Source: Roseicella sp. DB1501 | GTDB taxonomy: Bacteria > Pseudomonadota > Alphaproteobacteria > Acetobacterales > Acetobacteraceae | DNA length: 64,000 nt | Direction of reading: 5' to 3' | Assembly (NCBI RefSeq): GCF_013112485.1 | Contig: NZ_JABFHG010000002.1 | Coordinates: forward strand, 496,001-560,000 | Shown: positions 51,597-58,761 of the stretch, piece by piece | How positions within the stretch are numbered: position 1 is the stretch's first letter | Layout: each line of letters begins with the position of its first letter | Program-made: the position numbers and the translations under genes | Notes under the pieces: model-generated | Told to the model about the DNA's origin: nothing | The model's input: only the letters and a program-made list of their open reading frames with translations | Databases searched by the model: none

Positions 51597-52503
51597 GGCC
51601 GCGCCGGGCGAAGGTCTCGAGCAGCGCCGGCAGCACGGCCAGGGCCGGCGTGCCGCGCGGGCTCGGCCGGTCGTGCAGCACCAGGATGTCGCCGGCATCG
51701 AGGCCGGCGGCGAGCCGGGCGATCACCCGCTCCGGCCGCGGGCAGACCGTGTCGTAGCCGCGCCGCGTCCAGGTGACGAGGCGCAGCCCGGCCTGCCAGA
51801 GCACCGGGTCGAGCAGCGGGTTGCGGATGCCGGCGGGCGGGCGGAAGAAGCGCGGCGCCTCGCCGCAGGCCGCGGCGATCGCCGCCTGCGCCCGGGCGAT
51901 CTCCCGCCGCATCGCCCCGGGCCCCCAGCAGCCGAAGCTCAGCGGATGCGCATGGGTGTGGTTCTCGACGCTGTGGCCGCGGGCCCGGATCTCGCGCACC
52001 AGCCCGGGGTGCCGCTCGGCGAGATGGCCGAGGACGAAGAAGCTGGCCCGCGCCCCGTGCCGGTCCAGCAGGTCGAGCACGCGCGGCGTCACCGCCGGGT
52101 CCGGCCCGTCATCGAAGGTGAGCGCCACCGGGCGCGGTAGCGGGTCGCGCGCCGGCGGCAGGCGGGTGAGGTTCGGGCCGAGCAGGGCGCTGCGCGGCCG
52201 CATGCCGAAGCCGAGCAGGGCATGGTTGCCGAGCAGCAGCCCGGCGAGGCCCGGCCAGTGCTGCGGCGCCGCCAGCCCGGCGCCGAGGGCCAGGGCGTGG
52301 GCGAGCAGGGAGGCGCGGATGGCCGGTGACGGGACCCAGCCTGCGGCCTCGCCCGGCCAGAGGGCCGAGGCGACGAGCCGGGCCGGCAGGGGGCGGCGCC
52401 TTGCCTCCAGCGCCGCGACCACCGCCCCGGCGGGATCGGTTCCAGGCGGCAGGATGCCAGGCGGGAGCGCCCGATGCTCCGGCAGGACACGGAGGGGACG
52501 CAC
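51553..52503 (-). CDS. NodB-type polysaccharide deacetylase family protein
   Basis: A ~316-residue protein with a C-terminal NodB homology domain: VALTFDDGPDPAVTPRVLDLL (motif 1), GHSVENHTHAHPLSFG (motif 2, metal-binding His), RFFRPPAGIRNPLLD (motif 3) and ILVLHDRPSP (motif 5). Upstream residues hold one or two hydrophobic segments (LAHALALGAGLAAPQ, LAGLLLGNHALLGFGM). It removes N- or O-acetyl groups from glycans or related substrates. The start is ambiguous (GTG 52503 preferred, TTG 52530 possible). It lies within the APE locus; whether it trims the sugar of the polyene or a wall polymer is not known. Confidence 0.82.
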   Translation of the reverse strand: MRPLRVLPEHRALPPGILPPGTDPAGAVVAALEARRRPLPARLVASALWPGEAAGWVPSPAIRASLLAHALALGAGLAAPQHWPGLAGLLLGNHALLGFGMRPRSALLGPNLTRLPPARDPLPRPVALTFDDGPDPAVTPRVLDLLDRHGARASFFVLGHLAERHPGLVREIRARGHSVENHTHAHPLSFGCWGPGAMRREIARAQAAIAAACGEAPRFFRPPAGIRNPLLDPVLWQAGLRLVTWTRRGYDTVCPRPERVIARLAAGLDAGDILVLHDRPSPRGTPALAVLPALLETFARRGLTAVSLRQAVPRDA

Positions 52504-52650
52504 CGCGCTGTCTGCTCCTCGATCTCGCAAGCCCCGCTGACCGCCCCGGCCCTGGGTCCGACCCCCCGGGGGCGCCGAGCGGCGGCGGAACGCGCCGTTA
52601 CACCACTATCATAAGGGCTGGAAAGCGGCGCTTCCGCGGCGCCGCCGGGC

Positions 52651-54006
52651 TCAGCCGCGCAGCGGCGCCGCCGCCACGGCCTCCGGCATCGCCGGGCCGA
52701 GCCCGATCCGGCGCAGCGCGGTCAGCCCGTGATAGGCCGCCTTGAAGGCCAGCACCGGCAGCTCCGCCCGCAGGCTGCCGCGCAGGTTGCCGGCCAGCAT
52801 GTTCACCACCCCGTCGCGCATCCAGAAGAGGTTGGAGGGAGCGAGGAACATCGAGCGCAGCACCGGATCGTTCACCCGGTAGATCAGCCAGCTGATGCGG
52901 TCCATGGCGGCGGCGAGGTCGCGGTTGGTCCGCCGCGCCAGGGCCCGGCCGCGCGCCGGATTCTCCAGCCAGGCATCGGCGGCCTCCGCGCCGAGCTCGC
53001 CGGCGGTCATCGCCATCAGCACGCCGGTCGAGAACATCGGGTCGACGAAGCCGAAGGCGTCGCCGATCATCAGGAAGCCGTCGCCGCTGCCGGTGCGGGC
53101 GCGGTAGCTGTAATTCGCCGTGCTGAAGACCTCGGAGGCGAGCTCGGCCCCTTGCATGCGCGTCGAGACGGTGGGGCTGGCGGCGATGCGCGCCATGAGA
53201 AGCTCGGCCGGGCTGCCGCTGCGGCCCTTCCAGGCGCTCTGGTTGCCGACGAAGCCGATGCTGGTGACGCCCCCCTGCAGCGGGATGATCCAGAACCAGC
53301 CATCCTCGGCGAGGTGGATGCTGATATAGCCCTCCAGCTCCGCCTCCCGCCGCGCCACGCCGCGGAAATGCGCATAGGCGGCGGCGGTGTTGTTGTACTT
53401 GTTCGCGCTCTTCACCCGCATGCGGCTGGCGAGGAAGGTGTCGCGGCCGGAGGCGTCGAGCACGTAGCGCGCCGCGATGGCGAGGGGCGTGCCATCCGCC
53501 CGGCGTGCCCGCACCATGGCTCCCTCCCCGTCCGGGTGGAAGTCGATGCCGGTCGCCTGGGTGCGCTGCAGGGCATGGGCGCCGCGGCGGGCGGCATTCT
53601 CGAACAGGATGTGGTCGAACTCGGCGCGCTTCACCTGCCAGGCGAAGGTCCGGTCCCGGTCGAGGGCGCGGGCGAAGGGAAAGGCCTGGCTGCGGCCGGT
53701 GCGGTCGGAGACGAATTCGGCGCCCGGCTTGTGCACGCCGATGCGGGCGATCTCGGGCAGCACGCCGAGGCGCTCGAGGATGTCGAGGTTGCGCGGCAGC
53801 AGGCTCTCGCCGATGTGGAAGCGGGGATGCGCCTCCTTCTCGAGCAGCACCACGGCGTGCCCGCGCAGGGCCAGCGTCGCGGCCGCGGTCGAGCCCGCCG
53901 GCCCGCCGCCGATGACGACGACATCGGCCGCGAGGCTCTCCGGCTCCGGTGCCGCGCCGGGTGCCATGCCGGGCGCCGTGCCGGTCACGGCCTCATCCTT
54001 GCGCAT
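52651..54006 (-). CDS. FAD-dependent monooxygenase/halogenase-like enzyme (APE locus)
   Basis: A 451-residue flavoprotein. The dinucleotide motif VVVIGGGPAGSTAAATLAL (residues ~30-48) is followed by HPRFHIGESLLPRNL, typical of flavin-dependent halogenases. The lysine of VHKPGAEFVS (K93) fits the catalytic Lys position in phenolic halogenases, and EDGWFWIIPLQGG (residues 234-246) has the diagnostic WxWxIP. AWQVKRAEFD and GDAFGFVDPMFSTGV complete the fold. It could halogenate the aryl head, as in xanthomonadins, or act as a related oxidoreductase (geranylgeranyl-reductase type lacking the motif is less likely). Halogenation is inferred. Confidence 0.85.
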   Translation of the reverse strand: MRKDEAVTGTAPGMAPGAAPEPESLAADVVVIGGGPAGSTAAATLALRGHAVVLLEKEAHPRFHIGESLLPRNLDILERLGVLPEIARIGVHKPGAEFVSDRTGRSQAFPFARALDRDRTFAWQVKRAEFDHILFENAARRGAHALQRTQATGIDFHPDGEGAMVRARRADGTPLAIAARYVLDASGRDTFLASRMRVKSANKYNNTAAAYAHFRGVARREAELEGYISIHLAEDGWFWIIPLQGGVTSIGFVGNQSAWKGRSGSPAELLMARIAASPTVSTRMQGAELASEVFSTANYSYRARTGSGDGFLMIGDAFGFVDPMFSTGVLMAMTAGELGAEAADAWLENPARGRALARRTNRDLAAAMDRISWLIYRVNDPVLRSMFLAPSNLFWMRDGVVNMLAGNLRGSLRAELPVLAFKAAYHGLTALRRIGLGPAMPEAVAAAPLRG

Positions 54007-54036
54007 ATCGGATTCTCCCCGGCGGCCCGGCCGTGG

Positions 54037-54495
54037 TCAAGCGCCTGGCGCGGCCCGGCGCTCCTTCATGGCGAAGACGCCGCTGACCCGGGCCACCCGC
54101 TTGCCGTCCGCCAGCATCTCCCCCTCGGTGAAGGCGATGCTGCGCCCGAGGCGGGTCACCCGGGCGCGGGTCTCCAGCCAGCAGCCCTCCTTCGGCGGGC
54201 CGATGAAATCGACCGAGAGCGTCACGGTCGAGAGCGCGGCACGCGGCAGCCCGGCCCTCTCCCGCGCCACGGCGACGGCATGCACCAGGGCGAGATCGGC
54301 GAGGCTGGCGACGAAGCCGCCATGCGCGCCGCCCATGGAATTGCTGTGCCGGTGCTGCACCCGGATGCCGAGCGCGGTGTAGTCCTCGGCCCGGTGCGAG
54401 AAGAAGGGCCCCAGCGCCTGGGCATAGGGGCCGCCATGGCTCGCCGGCACGAAGCCGGGCGGCGTCTCGGGGGCGAGGCTGGCGTGCTGGTCCAT
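54037..54495 (-). CDS. PaaI-family thioesterase (hotdog fold)
   Basis: A 152-residue hotdog thioesterase of the PaaI/YdiI group: QHRHSNSMGGAHGGFVASLADLALVHAV is the catalytic helix, with TVTLSVDFIGPPKEGCWLETRARV behind it. It would hydrolyse an acyl- or aroyl-CoA or ACP thioester. Located at the edge of the APE locus just upstream of the halogenase-like gene (30-bp gap), it may release or recycle mis-primed starters, as the ApeK thioesterase is thought to do. It could also serve general acyl-CoA control. Confidence 0.82.
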   Translation of the reverse strand: MDQHASLAPETPPGFVPASHGGPYAQALGPFFSHRAEDYTALGIRVQHRHSNSMGGAHGGFVASLADLALVHAVAVARERAGLPRAALSTVTLSVDFIGPPKEGCWLETRARVTRLGRSIAFTEGEMLADGKRVARVSGVFAMKERRAAPGA

Positions 54496-54661
54496 TCCGG
54501 GATCCGTGCGGTTGTGCGCCGCACACTCGCCCGGCCGGGCGGCGCGGTCCAGGGGGAAGCGGGGGGTGGCCGGCGGGAGCGCCCCTTCCCTTCCCGGCGC
54601 GGCCGCGCGAAGGTCCCGCCGCGCCGCAGGAACGGCGATCCAAACGGGAGGGGAAGCCAGC

Positions 54662-55042
54662 GTGTTCACCCATGTCATGATCGGCAGCAACGACATCACC
54701 CGGTCGAAGGCCTTCTACGATGCCCTGTTCGCGGCAATCGGCGGCAAGCCCGGCACGGTCGACCCGCGCGGGCGCCTCGTCTACGCCCATAACGGCGGCC
54801 GCTTCCTGATCACCACGCCGATCGACGGCAAATCGGCCACCCATGCCAATGGCGGCACGATCGGCTTCGCCATGGCGAGCCCGGCCGAGACGGAGGCCTG
54901 GCACAAGGCGGGCGTCGCGCATGGCGGCACCGCGATCGAGGACCCGCCGGGCGTGCGCGAGGGCCCGTCCGGCAAGCTCTACCTCGCCTATCTGCGGGAC
55001 CCGGACGGCAACAAACTCTGCGGCCTGCACCGTATGGGTTGA
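54662..55042 (+). CDS. VOC (glyoxalase/bleomycin-resistance) family protein
   Basis: A 126-residue VOC-fold protein: VFTHVMIGSNDITRSKAFYD starts the first beta-alpha-beta module, and a second begins at GFAMASPAETEAWHKAGV, ending YLAYLRDPDGNKLCGLHRM with the conserved metal-region PDGN. Such proteins are small metal-dependent lyases, isomerases or antibiotic-binding proteins. The start is GTG at 54662 (unlabelled ATGs further on are too short). Family A repeat follows. The substrate is unknown. Confidence 0.87.
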   Translation: MFTHVMIGSNDITRSKAFYDALFAAIGGKPGTVDPRGRLVYAHNGGRFLITTPIDGKSATHANGGTIGFAMASPAETEAWHKAGVAHGGTAIEDPPGVREGPSGKLYLAYLRDPDGNKLCGLHRMG

Positions 55043-55043
55043 T

Positions 55044-55136
55044 CCCCCCGACGTCGCTGCGCGCCGTCGCGGGGGCCCCGTGATCCGCTTCCGATCGAGG
55101 GGACGTCACAGCCTGCCGCGGCGAAGCCGCGGCAGG
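55044..55136. repeat. Family A intergenic repeat, copy A3
   Basis: The first hairpin is CCCCCCGACG...CGTCGCGGGGG with the same TCGCTGCGCG loop region as A1. The second is CCTGCCGCGGC (55112-55122), loop GAA, GCCGCGGCAGG (55126-55136). It lies between convergent genes and abuts the stop codon of the phosphotransferase. Confidence 0.8.
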
Positions 55137-56240
55137 TCAGGCCGCGGGGTCGATCCGCTGGACGATGGCCCAGGCGCGCTCGGCCATCTCCCGGTAGCGG
55201 TGGCGGTAGCCGATTGCCCGCGGGTCGGAGGCGTTGCCGTCGAGCGCCCGCCGCCACACTCCGGCGACGATGGAGGCGAGGCGGAACATCGAGAAGACGA
55301 CGAAGACGTCGAGCGCCGCCGGCACCGGCCGGCCCATCAGCGCGCTGTAGCGGGCGACGAACGCCTGCTCGTCCGGGATGCCGGTGCCGGCGAGGTCGAG
55401 GCCGGCGACGCCCGTCACCCCTTCCGGCCCCGGGTCGAAATGGTAGGTGAGGCAGCAATAGCCGAGATCGGCCAGCGGATGCCCGATCGTCGCCAGTTCC
55501 CAGTCCAGCACCGCGACGATGCGCGGCTCGGTCGGATGGATGATGAGGTTGCCGAGCCGGTAGTCGCCATGCGCGATGGTCGCCGGCTCCTCCGGCGGCA
55601 GGTTCGCCGCCAGCCAGGTGCCGAGCCGGTCCATCTCCGGCATCTCCTCGACCTTGGCCGCCTGCCATTGCCGCACCCAGAGATCGACCTGGCGCGGCAT
55701 GTAGCCCTCGGGCCGGCCGAAGCCCTCCAGCCCGGCGGCGCGCCAGTCGACCCGGTGCAGCGCCGCCAGCACGCGCGCCATGTCCTCGTAGATCGCGGCG
55801 CGCTCGGCGGGGGGTGCTGCCATCGGCACGCGGTCGAAGAAGATGCGGCCCGGCACGTGGTCCATGACGAAGAAGACCGTGCCGATGACGCTCTCGTCCT
55901 CGACCAGGATGCGCGCCCGCGGCACCGGCACCTCGCTGCCCTCGAGCGCGCGGAGGATGCGGTATTCCCGCTCCACCGCATGCGCCCGCGGCAGCAGCTT
56001 GCCGGGCGGCTTCTTGCGCAGCACGTAGTCGCCGGCGCCCGTCGCGATGTGGAAGGTCGGGTTGGACTGCCCGCCCTGGAACTGCCGCACCTCGATCGGC
56101 CCGTCGAAGCCCGGCAGATGCGGCGCGAGGTGGCGGGCCAGCGCCGCCTCGTCGAAGCGGTGCCGCTCCAGCACCGGCACCAGCTCGGGCCGGCCGTCGA
56201 GCGGCGGGCCGGCGGCGGATGCGGCCGCGTCGGCGGGCAT
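55137..56240 (-). CDS. Phosphotransferase family protein (ACAD10/11 N-terminal kinase-like)
   Basis: A 367-residue aminoglycoside-phosphotransferase-fold protein of the type fused to acyl-CoA dehydrogenases in eukaryotic ACAD10/11. FQGGQSNPTFHIATGAGDYVLRKKP holds the ATP-binding Lys; TIAHGDYRLGNLIIHPTEP is the catalytic loop and VAVLDWELATIGHPLADLGY the metal-binding DWE. The acyl-CoA dehydrogenase gene directly upstream (3-bp gap) is the known partner. In ACAD11-type metabolism, 4-hydroxyacyl-CoAs are phosphorylated before dehydrogenation. A 4-hydroxy fatty acid role is inferred from that. Confidence 0.92.
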   Translation of the reverse strand: MPADAAASAAGPPLDGRPELVPVLERHRFDEAALARHLAPHLPGFDGPIEVRQFQGGQSNPTFHIATGAGDYVLRKKPPGKLLPRAHAVEREYRILRALEGSEVPVPRARILVEDESVIGTVFFVMDHVPGRIFFDRVPMAAPPAERAAIYEDMARVLAALHRVDWRAAGLEGFGRPEGYMPRQVDLWVRQWQAAKVEEMPEMDRLGTWLAANLPPEEPATIAHGDYRLGNLIIHPTEPRIVAVLDWELATIGHPLADLGYCCLTYHFDPGPEGVTGVAGLDLAGTGIPDEQAFVARYSALMGRPVPAALDVFVVFSMFRLASIVAGVWRRALDGNASDPRAIGYRHRYREMAERAWAIVQRIDPAA

Positions 56241-56243
56241 GGC

Positions 56244-57482
56244 CTACTCCGCCGCCTTCGCCTCGGTCTTCGGCGGCTTGTACTGCGAGAGCTCCATGCG
56301 GGCGAGCTGGTCGCGGTGCACCTCGTCCGGCCCGTCCACGATGCGCAGCGTGCGGGCGTAGCGCCACATCTCGGCGATGCCGAAATCGCTGGTGACGCCG
56401 CCGCCGCCATGCGCCTGGATGGCGATGTCCACCACCTGGCAGGCCATGTTCGCCGCCGCCACCTTGATCGCCGCGATGTCCTTGCGCGCCACCTTGTTGC
56501 CCACCGTGTCCATGCGCCAGGCGGCGTGGAGCGTCAGCAGCCGGCACTGGTCGATCATGATCCGGGCATTGGCGATGCGCTCGCGCATCACCCCCTGCTC
56601 GGCCAGCGGCTTGCCGAAGGGCCGCCGCTCCAGCGCCCGGCGGCAGGTCTTCTCCAGCGCCCGCTCCGCCATGCCGATGGCGCGCATGCAGTGATGGATG
56701 CGCCCCGGGCCGAGCCGCCCCTGGGCGATCTCGAAGCCGCGGCCCTCACCGAGCAGGATATTGGAGGCCGGCACGCGCATGTTCTCGAAGCGCAGCTCGG
56801 CATGGCCGTGCGGCGCGTCGTCGAAGCCGAAGACCGGCAGGTGGCGCACGATGGTCAGACCCGGCGTGTCGCGCGGCACCAGGATCATCGATTGCTGGCG
56901 GTGCCGGTCGGGGCTGTCGGGCGCGGTCTTGCCCATGACGATGAAGACGGCGCAGCGCGGGTCGAGCGCGCCGGAGGACCACCACTTGCGGCCGTTGATG
57001 ACGTAGTGGTCGCCGTCGCGGATGATCCGGGTCTGGATGTTGGTGGCGTCCGAGGAGGCGACGTCCGGCTCGGTCATGGCGAAGCAGGAGCGGATCTCGC
57101 CCTCCAGCAGCGGCTTCAGCCAGCGCTCCTTGTGCTCGGCGGTGCCGTAGCGCTCGATCGTCTCCATGTTGCCGGTATCGGGCGCGGAGCAGTTGAACAC
57201 CTCGGAGGACCAGCCGACGCGGCCCATGATCTCGGCGAGCGGCGCGTATTCCAGGTTGGTCAGCCCGGCGCCGTGCTCGGATTCCGGCAGGAACAGGTTC
57301 CACAGCCCGGCCTCGCGCGCCTTCGGCTTCAGCGCCTCGACGATCGGCACCGGCTGCCAGCGGTCCTTGGCCTCGGCCAGCTGCTGCCGGTGCACCTGCT
57401 CGTTCGGGTAGATATGCTCGTCGAAGAAGGCGAGGAGACGGGCGCGAAGCTGCTCGACCTTCTCCGGAAAAGCGAAGTCCAT
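56244..57482 (-). CDS. Acyl-CoA dehydrogenase (ACAD11-like partner)
   Basis: A 412-residue FAD-dependent acyl-CoA dehydrogenase: [42 protein letters not shown], the flavin-binding [15 protein letters not shown], and a helical C-terminus containing [34 protein letters not shown]. It oxidises acyl-CoA to 2-enoyl-CoA at the start of beta-oxidation. It is paired with the phosphotransferase in the ACAD10/11 arrangement. A long promoter-side gap of 128 bp separates it from the divergent quinone-reductase gene. Confidence 0.93.
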   Translation of the reverse strand: MDFAFPEKVEQLRARLLAFFDEHIYPNEQVHRQQLAEAKDRWQPVPIVEALKPKAREAGLWNLFLPESEHGAGLTNLEYAPLAEIMGRVGWSSEVFNCSAPDTGNMETIERYGTAEHKERWLKPLLEGEIRSCFAMTEPDVASSDATNIQTRIIRDGDHYVINGRKWWSSGALDPRCAVFIVMGKTAPDSPDRHRQQSMILVPRDTPGLTIVRHLPVFGFDDAPHGHAELRFENMRVPASNILLGEGRGFEIAQGRLGPGRIHHCMRAIGMAERALEKTCRRALERRPFGKPLAEQGVMRERIANARIMIDQCRLLTLHAAWRMDTVGNKVARKDIAAIKVAAANMACQVVDIAIQAHGGGGVTSDFGIAEMWRYARTLRIVDGPDEVHRDQLARMELSQYKPPKTEAKAAE

Positions 57483-57610
57483 GACGTTCTCCCCAACCGT
57501 GCCACCGTTCTGGCCGGCAGCCTGACTCAGCGAGGGCGGGGCGGCAAGCGGCCCCTTGCCTTGCGCCGCCGGGCCCGCCAGCCTCGCGGCGAAGCGGGAG
57601 GATGGGATCG

Positions 57611-58579
57611 ATGCGCGCCGTGCTGTGCCGGGAATTCGGGCCGCCCTCCAGCCTCGTGCTCGGCGAGGCGCCGGCGCCGCGGCCGGGCCCGGGCGAGGTG
57701 CTGATCCGGGTCGAGGCGGCGGCGGCGAACTTCCCCGACACGCTCATCATCCAGGGCCGCTACCAGGCGCGGCCACCCTTCCCCTTCGCCCCTGGCGGCG
57801 AGGTGGCGGGCAGCGTCGCGGCGCTCGGCCCGGGCGTCGCCGGCCCCGCCCCCGGCACGCGGGTGCTGGCGATGACCGGGCATGGCGGCTTCGCCGAGCT
57901 GGCGGTGGCGCCCGAGGGCAATGTCGTCGCCCTGCCCGACGCCATCGATGCCGCGACCGGCGCCGCTCTCTCCTACGCCTATGGCACGGTGCTGCACGCG
58001 CTGCGCGACCGCGCCCGGCTGCGGCCCGGCGAGACGGTGCTGGTGCTCGGCGCCGGCGGCGGCGCCGGCATGGCGGCGCTGCAGGTGGCGCGGCTGATGG
58101 GCGCGCGGGTGATCGCCGCCGCCTCGCCGGCCAAGCACGAGGCTTGCCGCGCCGCCGGCGCCGAGGCGGCGATCGACTACACCGCCGAGGGCTGGCGCGA
58201 GGCGCTGAAGGTGCTGGCGCCCGAGGGGGTGGAGGTGATCTTCGATGCGGTCGGCGGCCCCTATGCCGAGCCGGCGCTGCGCAGCATCGCCTGGGGCGGG
58301 CGCTACCTCGTGGTCGGCTTCGCCGCCGGCGACATCCCGCGCCTGCCCTTCAACCTCGCCCTGCTGAAGGGCTGCGACATTCTCGGCGTCTTCTACGGCA
58401 ATGCCGTCAAGCGCGACCCGGAGGCGAACCGCGTCCTGATGGCGCAGCTCTTCGACTGGATCGCCGCCGGCGCGCTGCGCCCGGCCATCGCCGAGACCTG
58501 GCCGCTGGAGCGTGCGCCGGAGGCCTTGCAGGCGCTGCTGGAGCGGCGGGTGACCGGGAAGATCGTGCTGGTGGTGTGA
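57611..58579 (+). CDS. NADPH:quinone oxidoreductase family protein (MDR)
   Basis: A 322-residue zeta-crystallin-like MDR oxidoreductase without zinc ligands. It begins [20 protein letters not shown] and has [40 protein letters not shown], the NADPH loop [20 protein letters not shown], and [11 protein letters not shown] at the end. ATG at 57611 is placed 9 bases after GGAGG; 57602 (MGSMRAV) is the alternative. It probably reduces a quinone or enone. It is followed by a family B repeat. Confidence 0.92.
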   Translation: MRAVLCREFGPPSSLVLGEAPAPRPGPGEVLIRVEAAAANFPDTLIIQGRYQARPPFPFAPGGEVAGSVAALGPGVAGPAPGTRVLAMTGHGGFAELAVAPEGNVVALPDAIDAATGAALSYAYGTVLHALRDRARLRPGETVLVLGAGGGAGMAALQVARLMGARVIAAASPAKHEACRAAGAEAAIDYTAEGWREALKVLAPEGVEVIFDAVGGPYAEPALRSIAWGGRYLVVGFAAGDIPRLPFNLALLKGCDILGVFYGNAVKRDPEANRVLMAQLFDWIAAGALRPAIAETWPLERAPEALQALLERRVTGKIVLVV

Positions 58580-58581
58580 TG

Positions 58582-58755
58582 CCTAGCCCGCGAAGGTTTC
58601 ACCTTCGCGCCCCTCGAACGCCGGGCACTGCCTCCGGCAGCTTGGCTTCGCCGCGTCGCGCCGTCAGGCGCGCCAAAAGGCGCGACCGGCGACGCCCATT
58701 CGGGCGCTCGGCCCTGCGGGCCGCAGGCCGGAACTTAGTACGCCGGGTATGATCC
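58582..58755. repeat. Family B intergenic repeat, copy B2 (forward, long)
   Basis: A ~174-bp element: a short hairpin CGCGAAGGTTTCACCTTCGCG, the GCCTCCGGCAGCTTGGCTTCGCC core, an extra GCGCCGTCAGGCGCGCCAAAA segment, then GCGCCCATTCGGGCGCTCGG and CCTGCGGGCCGCAGG hairpins. It lies between convergent genes. Copies B1 and B3 share the right end; B4, B5 and B6 share the left end. Confidence 0.75.
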
Positions 58756-58761
58756 CGCCGC

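Noticed and set aside
52089-52490. Second minus-strand frame across the deacetylase N-terminus
   Set aside because: It is Arg/Ser/Pro-rich with no motif; the NodB motifs lie in the frame ending at 51553.
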